From the NCBI GenBank assembly GCA_007570785.1, contig ML662445.1, positions 163,864-227,863 on the forward strand: a DNA stretch of 64,000 bases, in the 5' to 3' direction. Shown here piece after piece: positions 23,732 to 33,884 of the stretch. Under the pieces are notes generated by a model. The model did not search any database. It was given only the letters and a program-made list of their open reading frames with translations, and was not told the origin of the DNA. Each line of letters starts with the position of its first letter. Within the stretch, counting starts at the first letter, position 1. Made by a program: the position numbers and the translations under genes. The stretch comes from Antilocapra americana (taxonomy: Eukaryota > Chordata > Mammalia > Artiodactyla > Antilocapridae).

Positions 23732-23747
23732 AAAACACTCAAATTTT
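23732..23747. repeat. Target-site duplication of the L1 stack, right copy
   Basis: Exact copy of 21590-21605. Confidence 0.85.
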
Positions 23748-24794
23748 AAACACAGAGAAGAGAGAGAAGAGATAAACACTGTATGCTCTCTTCTGTATAC
23801 TTTTATTCCTACTGTTGATTTGATCTGGGTGGAAAATGTGGCTCTTTTGAGAATCCAGTATGCCTTTTAAACTGAATAAAATCAGTCTTAACAATTGAAC
23901 TTTTTATTCTTTACTAGTGTTATTTAGGAATGCAGAGCTAAATTGTGACCAAGTTAATTAATTTACATTAATTTCAATTTAATTAATTTGATACTTCATT
24001 TTTATTTGCCACTTTTTCCTTAATTGATTGTATTCAGTTTTCTTGTGTATAAGAAGTTATTTAAGTGTTCTTAAATAGTAAATGAAGGCATTATTTACTT
24101 ACCATATTGTCTTATATTTCTATAATCTTCCATATCTCTGTAATAATGTGACCTAATGAAATTGTAAAAGGAAATCAGCAAATGTAAAAACATCCAAAAT
24201 ATGTAAATTTTTAACAATGATACGGTAAATTCCAGATATTTACCCTATTTATGAAACAGTAAGGCCCCTATGTTTTGTTTTTTTTTTTAATGTCCTTTTT
24301 GCACTTTTTTTCTGATGTATCTGTTGGGTTTTTAATATTCAGCTGTATAACTGTACTCATGCAGTGTTCTAGACCAAAGATGAATTCTGTGTGAAGCACT
24401 TCCCTGTAGATGATACACATGTCACATCACCTTTGCCCTGGTCCTTATCCACAGGGAGACATAATGAGAGTCAAGACAGGTATCCTACACAAGGAGCTGT
24501 CAAGAGATGAAGATAAACAATGCTCTGCTTAGAAAGAGAAAAGAAGAGGTGTGTTTCATTCCTTTCTTAAAGAAATCTCTTTGGAAACATCCTTCCCTGA
24601 ATTCTATCTTCAGCCTTTTGCTATATGAGTGAAGTGTCTCCAGGAGTCAGATGACCCTAGATTTCTCTAGCTTTTAAAACTGACTGATGTCTCCAAAATC
24701 TGGGATTCCTTCCCTTAGAAAGACACTTCAATAGTTTTCCAGTCTTTCTGGTACCTAGGAACCTTGTGGAAGCAGGCTGTAAGCCTTTGGCACT
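23748..24794. other. AT-rich DNA, nothing recognised
   Basis: No gene or nameable repeat seen. Long AT-rich stretches at 23880-24350. Confidence 0.4.
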
Positions 24795-25104
24795 TTCTTT
24801 ATTGTTGTGCTCTGGCACTAAGTCGTGTCCACTCTTTGGGACCCCACAGATGGTAGAGCACCAGGCTCCTCTGTCCTCCAATATATCCTGAAGTTTTGCT
24901 CAGATTCACATCCATTGAGTCAGTGATGCTATCTAATCATCTCAGCCTCTGCCACTAACTCCTTCTTTTGCAGTCGCACCATCAGGTTTCCCACAATGGT
25001 TTCCCACTATCAGGGTCTTTTCCAATGACTTGACTCTTTGCATCAGGTGGCCAAATTATCGGAACTTCAGCTTCAGCATCAACACTTCTAATGAATATTC
25101 AAGG
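24795..25104 (-). mobile_element. BovB 3' end
   Basis: Reverse complement of BovB C-terminal coding sequence and tail, with AGTCGTGTCCACTCTTTGGG, CATTGAGTCAGTGATGC and CCAATGACTTGACTCTTTGC in family order. Truncated to about 310 bases. Confidence 0.85.
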
Positions 25105-25169
25105 TTTGTCTCTAGGCTTTATCTCTAGGCTTTATCTCTAGGATTTATCTCTAGGATTTATCTCTAGGC
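25105..25169. repeat. 13-bp tandem repeat, five units
   Basis: Five near-identical units of TTTATCTCTAGGC (the first TTTGTCTCTAGGC; two units end in A) lie exactly at the junction between the BovB and the L1 fragment. The unit resembles L1 sequence that normally occurs once at this place. Confidence 0.85.
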
Positions 25170-25735
25170 TTTCTGTTTTGTTCCAATGATCTATATTTCT
25201 GTCTTTGTGTCAGTACCATACTGTCTTGATTGCTGTGGCTTTGTAGTATAGCCTAAAGTCAGGCACATTGATTCCTCTAGTTCCATTCTTCTTTCTCAAG
25301 ATTGCCTTGGCTATACGAGGTTTTTTGTATTTCCATACAAATTGTGAAATTATTTGTTCTAGTTCTCTGAAAAAGACTTTGGGTAGCTTGATAGGAATTG
25401 CACTGAATCTATAGATTGCTCTGGGTAGTATACTCATTTTCACTATATTGATTCTTCTGATCCATAAACATGGTATATTTCTCCATCTATTTGTTTCCTC
25501 TTTGATTTCATTCATCAATGTTTTACATTTCTATATATAGGTCTTTTGTTTCTTTACGTAGATATACTCCTAAGTATTTTATTCTTTTTGTTTTGATGGT
25601 GAATGGAATTGTTTCCTTAATTTCTTTTTCTGTTTTCTCATTGTTAGTGTATAGGCATGCAAGGGATTTCTGTGTGTTGATTTTATATCCTACAACTTTA
25701 CTATATTGATATTTCTCCCAGTAATGTTGATTCCA
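25170..25735 (-). mobile_element. L1 ORF2 internal fragment
   Basis: Reverse complement of L1 ORF2 from the YWHKD-type region back toward the RT core; 102 codons stay open at 25210-25518. There is no 3' UTR or A-tail at its left end, so it is not a simple insertion. Confidence 0.85.
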
Positions 25736-25821
25736 GTTTGTAAGTCATCCATCACTAGCAATTTTAGGAAAAAACAACATCTTATCCTTTTGGATGAGAT
25801 CAATTGACCAGATAATGGCTG

Positions 25822-26040
25822 AAGTGAAGTGAAGTGAAAATCACTCAGGTGTGTCTGACTCTTTGCGAGCCCATGAACTGTCACCCGCCAGGCTTGTCTG
25901 CCCATGGGTTTTTTTCCCAGCAAGAATACTGGAGTAGGTAGCCATTCCTTTCTCCAGAGGATCTTCCCAACCCAGAAAACAAACCACCGTCTCCAGGATG
26001 CTAGTGGATTCTTTACCGTTTGAGCTACCAAGGAAGCACA
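25822..26040 (-). mobile_element. Bov-tA SINE
   Basis: Tail GAAGTGAAGTGAAGTGAAAA at the left, head TGCTTCCTTGGTAGCTC on the minus strand at the right. Full length. Confidence 0.9.
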
Positions 26041-26951
26041 ACCATTCTAATTCTCATGGTCTATCAAGATATTTTAAGAGAAAGTGATACCAATCAGTCT
26101 CCAGCTTTATAGCACATACGTTTCCATGCCCCAGAGTGCTAGAGCTTTCAGGAGAAACTCTGAAAAATCCAGGAAACTTTATTTAATTACAGTATCTTTG
26201 CTACTGCCACTCTGTCATTACATCTACGATTTTCCTAGGTCAGTTACCTTTTAATTTCAGAGATTGTCTTGCATAATTTTGTGAATTATGAGCAAGAAAA
26301 AAATACATGACTTTATTCTAAATAAATGTATAATTGGGTCAAGTGACAGGACACATGGAAGTTAAAAATAGTATTAGAGATAATACAGTGTGCAAAAATA
26401 TTACAATAATATATAGTTCAATGTCAAACTGGGGGTAGCAAAATGTTATATAAGAAAACATAATGGGAATATTACATTGTTAGTTTCAGTGTGGGTAACT
26501 AGAATGTTAATAAACATATGCTTCTATTTTTATATTTATTTATATGTTTTGTAAAGTCAAGATCATTCTGTGTAGGCATATGCTATATTTGACAAATCAT
26601 TTAAGGGGAATTTATTTCCATTTCTTTTATACATGAGCTACACAAACTTAGAGATCTAATTTTCTGACTCTCAATTTTCTTTAAATTGAAGAAATTGTGT
26701 TAGTTTATCCCAAATTATACTCATGATGATTTATATTGTAATTCAGTGTTCAAGAAGGTTATTCTAAAAGTAGTGAGTAGAACAAATTAATAATGCTTAT
26801 AAAGTAATTTGGACTATTTTCATGAAATAGCTAAGTGACTACTGCTAGATAACTTCAAGCAAGGGAGGGGCAACCAGTTGGCAGAAATGTAATATTCCTG
26901 AATACATCTGTTGGGTTGTTAATATTTGCCTTTATTATTTAAATTAAAATA
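26041..26951. other. AT-rich DNA, nothing recognised
   Basis: No open frame of note and no nameable repeat. Confidence 0.4.
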
Positions 26952-27148
26952 TTCATGCTTGTCATGTTCAATTCTTTGTGACCTCATGGACTATAACCCA
27001 CCAGGATCCTCTGTCCATGGAACTTCTCAGGCAAGAATACTGGAGTGGGTTGTCATTTCCTCCTCTGAGGGATCTTCTGATCCAGGGATAGAACTTGAAT
27101 CTCCTATGTCTCCTGCATTGCAGGCAGATTCTTTACCCACTGGAGCAA
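26952..27148 (-). mobile_element. Bov-tA SINE
   Basis: Contains CCATGGACTATAACCCACCA, the CAAGAATACTGGAGTGGGTT body and a degraded tRNA-like head ending near 27148. Confidence 0.88.
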
Positions 27149-27534
27149 ATTAACAAAGATGAATAGTAAACCAAAACAGATATATCACTAAATAGAATTT
27201 GAAAAGCTGAAAAGGGTCTTAATTTGATGATGTTCAACCACATTTCTAGATCTATGATTATAATAGATGGCTTCTTCTTTTATGCTAAAAAGTTGATTTA
27301 TATTCAAAACATTTAATTGGTGTGATGTGTTTCTACTCTTTAATTCACAGAAGAAAGCTGGTAACACCGAAGTATTTAAATTTTATACTTCTTGAGTGTG
27401 AAATACTATACTAGTGGTGCAAATTAAAGGAAATCATTAAGAAGGAAATTGCCTCAGTACTTCAAATAATTATCACAGAATTTCTTTATTTTATTAAACA
27501 TGTTTGGGATAGGTGCCTTTCTTAAGTCTTTATT
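27149..27534. other. AT-rich DNA, nothing recognised
   Basis: No gene or repeat seen in this stretch. Confidence 0.4.
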
Positions 27535-27645
27535 TATTTTTAAACATAAATTTATTTATTTTAATTGGAGGCTAATAACTTTACAATGTTGTATCGGTTT
27601 CGCTGTGCATTGACATGAATCTGCCATGGGTGCACATGTGTTCAG
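27535..27645 (-). mobile_element. L1 3'-end fragment
   Basis: TTATTTTAATTGGAGGCTAA followed by CATTGACATGAATCTGCCAT is the reverse complement of a common ruminant L1 3' end. About 110 bases remain. Confidence 0.75.
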
Positions 27646-27659
27646 TTTGTTGACATATG

Positions 27660-27782
27660 GCTTCTAGTTTGTTTCTGCCCACGGGGCAGGTGGGGACTTA
27701 GGCCCCTGAGCAGGCGTCACACTCCTTACACTGAGAGGCGGAGCCTCAGCCACGGAACCACCGGGGTGCCCTCACAGCATCT
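27660..27782 (-). mobile_element. CHR-type SINE (diverged)
   Basis: On the minus strand it begins GGGCACCCCGGTGGTTCCGT and keeps the pattern of a tRNA-like head (GGCTGAGGCTCCGCCTCTCA). It is CpG-bearing and old-looking. Confidence 0.6.
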
Positions 27783-28537
27783 CTGCGTCTTTGCCGCCAC
27801 TGCCATAGCGTTGTGTTCCTCTAATGTGACGTGTCTTTTCAAATACGCAAACTTATATCGCCTCCAACTACAAAGTTTCTGATATTACACTAAGGAAGCT
27901 AGTGCTTTAAACTTCTGTTCTGAAAATAAAGTCAGAGCAGACTATTGATGTCCAAATTAAAATTTTCAACATTGAAATGCTTCATTTACTATAATTAATG
28001 CTCTCATTATCCCGATGTGCTTATCCATAAATAAGTCAAGATTACAACATATTCAGTATGGTGAGAAAAATAAGACATGAGCCATAAAGTTAGATGACTT
28101 AATTTCAAATATCAAAAATATTACTACCAATGTCTCTAATGCTTCAAGCTCTCCTCTCTAAAATGGAAATAATACCTACTTCACCAACCTGAACCATGAT
28201 TATACTTGTAAAATACATCACATTTCCTGGCACATATTAACATTTAATATATGAAAATACTTAAACCAATCTGAATGGAAACTCTATATTAGTTTTTCTT
28301 CTCACTCTTTCCACATTCATATGTGGTCATGATTCAGCTCAATAAGAAAACTGAAAAGAAAAAAAGCCACACTGATGTTTAAAATAGGAAAAGAAGTAAT
28401 AGCATTACAATTTTAAGATAATTAATTTGGATCACATACATCTTTAGAAAAAGAGCAAAGTCCAAATGTGAAGGTCAAAGGTAGACACTCTGCCTTGGAC
28501 AAAAGTAGTTTACCACTGCTCAGATAGATACAGCAGA
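27783..28537. other. AT-rich DNA, nothing recognised
   Basis: No gene or nameable repeat seen. Confidence 0.4.
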
Positions 28538-28676
28538 AGGACTTGCATGGTGGATCAATGGTTAAAACTGCAAATGCAGGAATGCAGGTTTGGTCCCTGG
28601 TCAGGAAAATAAGATCCCAGACGCCACACAGCATGGCCTAGCCAAAAATTTTAATTAATTAATTAATTAAAAGTAG
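28538..28676 (+). mobile_element. CHR-type SINE
   Basis: Head GACTTGCATGGTGGATCAAT, B-box region GGTTTGGTCCCTGGTCAGG, then AAGATCCCAGACGCCACACA and a tail of AATT repeats (28650-28669). Confidence 0.8.
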
Positions 28677-29137
28677 GATATAGCAGAGAGGAAAATTATA
28701 TCAAATTATCATAAAGATTTAGAAAATGGAAGGCAAATAGGATCAGGCAGAATTATATATGGTGGAGCTGACACTGAGTATTCATAGTAGAAAGAGCTAG
28801 TCCTTAACTGAGCTTCTTCAGTGTAAATGCATAAGCAGAACTGGGCAAGGCATACTGATCTGACAGATACAGGAATAAATATAAAGAATTTCCAGTGAAA
28901 TTTGAATTTCAGATTATCAACATTTTTTTTAAATTTTAGTAACAGTATATCCTGTGATGCTTTGGGGACATACATATTTGTACTAAAAGAAGATATTATT
29001 TGAAATTTATTATTTAGGTAGCCTATATTTCACCTGGCATCCCTGCAGGGAAATCACAATAGTATCCCACCCAAAATATAAAATTCATAATTTATTATTA
29101 AATTAATCATCAATTTGTAACAAATTTTGCATTTTCA
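28677..29137. other. AT-rich DNA, nothing recognised
   Basis: An 88-codon minus frame at 28709-28975 has no recognisable domain. Confidence 0.35.
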
Positions 29138-29312
29138 AGGGCTTCCCTTGTGGCTCAGCTGATAAAGAACCTGCCTGCAATGTGGGAGACCTGGGTTGGA
29201 TCCCTGGCATGGGAAGATCCCCTGTAGAAGGGAAAGGCTACCCACTCCAGTATTCTGGTCTGGAGAACTACAGGTCCCAAAGAGTCGAACACTACTGCAT
29301 GATGTTCACTTT
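29138..29312 (+). mobile_element. Bov-tA SINE
   Basis: Head GGGCTTCCCTTGTGGCTCAG at 29141, B box GGTTGGATCCCTGGCATGGG and a shortened body ending in the GTCGAACACTACTG tail. Confidence 0.9.
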
Positions 29313-29777
29313 GCATTTTGACACTTGATCTTATTTTGTAATATAATGGATTTTATATAAATGTTCTCTTTCCCAAGATGCTAACTAATTTTACATTTAT
29401 ATAGATAGGATTTATTGATTTAATTTGACTATTGTCCCAGAAAGTCCTCTTGTCATTAAATCTGTCCACTCTTTAACCACAGAAAACATAAAAGAAAGAA
29501 ACTGTGGTTACTAGTTTTTCTGAAAGGACTGAGAGCCACTGAGAAAATAAAATGAAAACCTGAATATTCATATTAAGTTCACTTTAATGATTTTGTACGA
29601 TTTCAAGTGATCAGATTGAAGGCCTATAACCTACATGATGTAGAGAAGCTTCAGAATCAGTTTAGGAAGTTAAAGTTATTTATATTCCAAAAGAAATAAT
29701 ACTGAAAATGACTTATATGACCATAAGTCAAGGTTTTCTTATTTCTCTTAGTACCTCTGATGTTCTATTTCATTTTA
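29313..29777. other. AT-rich DNA, nothing recognised
   Basis: No gene or repeat recognised; the right end is an L1 target site. Confidence 0.4.
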
Positions 29778-31184
29778 GAGAATTTGTGCTTGTTTTTTTT
29801 TTTTGGTAAATTTTCTTTACTTTATTGCGTTGGTTTTGCCATACAGTAACATGAAACCGCCATGGGTCTACACATGCTCCCCCTCCAGAACCCCCCCTCC
29901 CTCCCCCCTCCTGACTCACTCCCCCTGGGACATCCCAGTGCACCAGCCCCGAGCATCAACCCTGGGCTGGAGATTTATTTCACATATGGTAATTAACATG
30001 TTTCAATGTCATTCTCCCATATCATCCCACCCCTGCCCTCATCCACAGAGTCCACGACTCTGTTCTATACATCTACGTTCCTTTTGCTGTCTTGCATGCA
30101 GGGTTCTCATTACCATCTTTCTAAATTCCATATATATGTGTTAGTACACTGTATTGTTGTTTTTCCTTCTGGCTTACTTCACTCTGGATAATAGGCTCCA
30201 GTTCTGTCCACCTGAGTAGAACTGATTCAAATGAATTTTTTTTAATGCTGAGAAATATTCCATTGTGTATATGTACCACAACTTTCTTTTCCATTCGTCA
30301 GTTGATGAGCGTCTAGGTTGCTTCCATGTCCTGGATATTGTAAACAATGTGGTGATGAACATTGTGGTACACGTGTCTCTTTCAATTCTGGTTTCCTTGG
30401 TGTATATGCCCAGAAGTGGGATTGCTGGGTCATATGGCAGGTCTATTTGCAGTTCTTTAAGGAATCTCCACACTGTTTTCCATAGTGGCTGTACTAGTTT
30501 GCATTCCCACCAACAGTGTAAGAGGGTTCCCTTTTCTCCACATCCTCTCCAGCATTTATTGCTTGTAGACTTTTGGATGGCAGCCGTTCTGACTAGTGTA
30601 AACCACAATGCAGTGAGATTAGATATCAATTACAGAAGAAAACAATTCAAAAATCCCAACATATGGAGGCTCAACAACACACTGCTGAATAACCAACAAA
30701 TCACAGAAGAAATCGAAAAAGAAATCAAAATATGCATAGAAATGAATGAAAATGAAAACACAACAACCCAAAACCTATGGGACACAGTAAAAGCAGTGCT
30801 AAGGGGAAAGTTTATAGCAATACAAGCTCACCTCAGGAAACAAGAAAAAAGTCAAATAAATAACCTAACTTTACACCTAAAGCAACTAGAAAAGGAAGAA
30901 ATGCAGAAGCCTAGGGCTAGTAGAAGGAAAGAAATCCTAAAGATCAGGGCAGAAATGAATGCAAAGGAAACAAAAGAGACCATAGCAAAAATCAACAAAG
31001 CCAAGAGCTGGTTCTTTGAGAAGATAAATAAAATTGACAAACCATTAGCCAGACTCATCAAGAAACAAAGGGAGAAGAACCAAATCAACAGAATTAAAAA
31101 TGAAAATGGAGAGATCACAACAGGAAACACAGAAATACAAAGAATCATAAGAGACTATTATCAGCAGCTATATGAGAATTTGTG
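29778..31184 (-). mobile_element. L1 with 5' inversion, with target-site duplications
   Basis: GAGAATTTGTG flanks the insert at 29778-29788 and 31174-31184. From 29789 to about 30604 the sequence is the reverse complement of the young L1 3' UTR and ORF2 C-terminus. At about 30605 it switches to forward-strand ORF2 (matching 8447-9020 of the full-length copy) up to 31173. About 1.4 kb in total. A 339-codon frame (30265-31284) crosses the inversion point: its first third is antisense L1 and its middle is sense ORF2 linker, so it is an accidental chimera. Confidence 0.92.
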
Positions 31185-31545
31185 TTTTGAAGCCTCAGTT
31201 GTACCCTCTATTTCACATAAACTTTCAGATATTGAATTTTTCCTATTAATTTTGAAGACTGAGCTTGTCCATGAACCTCAATGAACTTTACTTGTCCATC
31301 AGTAATGTAAAGGAGATATGTGTATCCATTCTAATTCACCATAAACAATGCTTTTCCCTACAATTCTAAATACAAAATAAATTTTGTCTCCTTAAATCTG
31401 ACTTATGAGTTCTCAGACTTTTTCTAAATACATCCATAGAGTAAATATCTCCCATTTCAGGGTTCTCATGGTTTCTCCAGGAACTACTCAACACTGCCTT
31501 TGTAGCATAAAAACAAAAGCAGCAGTAGACAATGTGAAATGAACG
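31185..31545. other. Unique-looking DNA, nothing recognised
   Basis: About 360 bases before the solo LTR, with no repeat or gene seen. Confidence 0.4.
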
Positions 31546-32035
31546 TGTCAGGTAGTTAGAATAGAAAAAATAGTCCAAGACCACAGAACAACACAGAGGC
31601 TGGGGGAAAAAAAAAACAAGGAAAGTGGAGGACCAGAATGAGAACCTGTGGTCCTGAGCATAACCAATCAGGCAAATCCCCTGTTTGTATAGAGTGTAAC
31701 CTGGGAAAGATACACTCCCTTCCCTGATTGGTTCTGAGCATAGTCAATCAGGTGTCATCCCCTATTTTTCATAGCAAGTAACCATTCAGTCTCTAGGAGG
31801 AGGCGACAGAATGTATAAAAAGAGGAAGCCAGGGGTCAGCCCACCCTGGTCTGGGGAGCTGGCTGCCTTCTTTCGGTTGCTTATTTCCCTCTTGAGCTGT
31901 AATTGAGTTCTGAACTAACTAGTTTGTCATTAGGAATGCTGCCTGCTGCCTGCTTAATAAAATGCTGCCTGTTTGAGCTACAAGTGGCCCATCCTTCCAA
32001 ATCTTTGTTATGACCAGATGAGAACTGACGGATAA
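31546..32035 (+). mobile_element. Solo LTR of a class I ERV related to ERV-A
   Basis: It starts TGTCAGGTAGTTAGAATAG, nearly the same as the LTR of ERV-A at 38439 (TGTTAGGTAGTTAGAATAG), and its end region CCAAATCTTTGTTATGACCA also matches that LTR (CCAAATCTTTGTTGTGACAA). A TATA box lies at 31814-31821 and AATAAA at 31956-31961. The U3 holds a partial 80-base direct repeat (from 31649 and 31729) that carries CCAAT motifs. No internal retroviral sequence follows, so it is solo. The right boundary is approximate. Confidence 0.8.
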
Positions 32036-32501
32036 GTGAATACCAATCAAATATTTATGTTAGTATTTCAATAGAATTCTATTTAAAACCAAGAGGATTC
32101 ACCTGGCTATACTTTACTATAAACATTTCAAAGATTGTTCATTGGAAAGAGGCAAGAGTACATTTTCAGTTGGTCCAAGTAATTCTTTTTTTTCTTATCT
32201 CTGTCTAAACATGTTTTAACCATCTTTTGTTTCTTCTCCACTTAAGATGCAAGCCCTTGCAACTCTGGGCCCATGTCCATTCATACCAAACCTTGTATTA
32301 GAATAAGTCTGTTGTAACACAGTAAAACACACAGCTAATCCAACAATCAAAACATGCACAAAATCATATGACATCTGTCATATATCACTGTACATGATGT
32401 TCTCTAGCTTCTGTAATGAGTAATTTAGGCAACTTAAGTACCTTGCCAAACCAGCAAACAGAAAAGCAGAGTTATAAACATCATGCATGTGTATGAATTA
32501 G
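32036..32501. other. AT-rich DNA, nothing recognised
   Basis: No gene or nameable repeat seen. Confidence 0.4.
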
Positions 32502-32716
32502 GTCTTCCCTGGTGGCTGAGATGGTAAAGCATCTGCCTACAATGCGGGAGACCAGGGTTCAATCCCTGGGTTGGGAAGATCTCCTGGAGAAGGAAATGGC
32601 AACCCACTCCAGTATTCTTGCCTGGAAAATCCCATGGACGGAGTAGCCTATTAGGCTACAGTCCATGGGGTTGCAAGGAGTCAGACATGACTGAGCGACT
32701 TCACTTTCACTTTTCA
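32502..32716 (+). mobile_element. Bov-tA SINE
   Basis: Full-length: head GGTCTTCCCTGGTGGCTGAG, body with CCATGGACGGAGTAGCC, tail ending GACTTCACTTTCACTTTT. Confidence 0.93.
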
Positions 32717-32842
32717 TACTTAAATGAACTTATATATATATTAAGTGTTACTTATGAGAGCTAAACCATGTAAGATGTTTAGCATAGCATGGAGTATATA
32801 TTAATGAGTTTTTGATGATGGAATGCACCTCTTTTTAGATAC

Positions 32843-33253
32843 TAAACTTAAAGATTGCCTGGAGAAATATCAGTAACCTCAGATACACAAATGTCACCTC
32901 CCTTATGGTAGAAAGCAAAGAGGAGCTAAAGAGCCTCTTAATAAGAATGAAAGAGGAGAGCAAAAAAGCTGGCTTAAAGCTCAGCATCGAAAAAACACAG
33001 ATCATGACATCCAATCCCATCATTTCGTGGCAAATAGAAGGGGAAACAAGGCAATCATTGTTTTGCGGGGCTCCAAAATCACTGCAGAAGGTGACTGCAG
33101 CCAAGAAATTAAAAGATGCTTGTGCCTTGGAAGAAAAGCTATATCCAACCTAGACCACACATTAAAGAGCAGACACATTACTTTTGCAAGGTCCATATAG
33201 TCAAAGCTATAACATGTAAATGTGAGAGTTTGACCACAAAGAAGGCTGAACAA
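32843..33253 (+). mobile_element. BovB fragment (RT C-terminal part)
   Basis: Starts just before the RT catalytic region (YTNVTSL where the family has YADDTTL) and continues through the K-V-K-E-E-S helix. The frame 32905-33153 stays open for 82 codons. The 3' tail is missing. Confidence 0.85.
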
Positions 33254-33671
33254 ATACAAAATACGAAAACAAATTCTAAAAAACTGTTAGAATCCATCTC
33301 AACAAATACCTCAATTTCAATAGCTTTCAGATTATGTGATTCAATAACAACTTTATTTTCAAGCTAACATAAAATGCAATTGTTTTCATAACTTTTTAGA
33401 AAAGTATTTTGCATCTATATAAATGTTTATTTTTACCCGAGTAAAAATTCATAATTAAAATGTTGATTAATTAAGATGTATTCTGACTACAGATAATTTA
33501 TATCATGAAGATTTGAAAGAACAAACTGAGATTTAAGATTAAGAATTAATTCTCTAGATAGAGTGATAGTGAGTTCTTTAATAATGTTAGTATGGCACTT
33601 TAATTTTAATATTTGACCTAGTGACTTTAATAATTATTTCTTTCCAACTACCTGTATTTCATAAAAATTAA
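33254..33671. other. AT-rich DNA, nothing recognised
   Basis: No gene or repeat seen. Confidence 0.4.
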
Positions 33672-33884
33672 GGGGTTCCCTGGTGGCTCAGATGTTAAAG
33701 ACTCTGCCTGCAATGCAAGAGACACAAGAGATGTAGGTTCGATCCCAGAGTCAGAAAGACATCCTGGAGAAGGGAATGGCTACCCATTCCAGTATTCTTG
33801 CCTGGAGAATCCCATGGGCAGAGGAGCTGGTGGGCTACAGTCTATGGGGTCACAAAGAGTTGGATGTGACAGAGTGATTAAGAG
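33672..33884 (+). mobile_element. Bov-tA SINE
   Basis: Head GGTTCCCTGGTGGCTCAGAT with a 13-base duplication around the ACAAGAGA stretch, then the usual body and GAGTTGGATGTGACAGAGTG tail. Confidence 0.92.

Noticed and set aside
25105..25169. CRISPR-like array
   Set aside because: Units of 13 bp are contiguous without spacers and lie in a mammalian L1 context.
32843..33253. Possible host gene with an 82-codon frame
   Set aside because: The translation matches the BovB segment after the RT active site.
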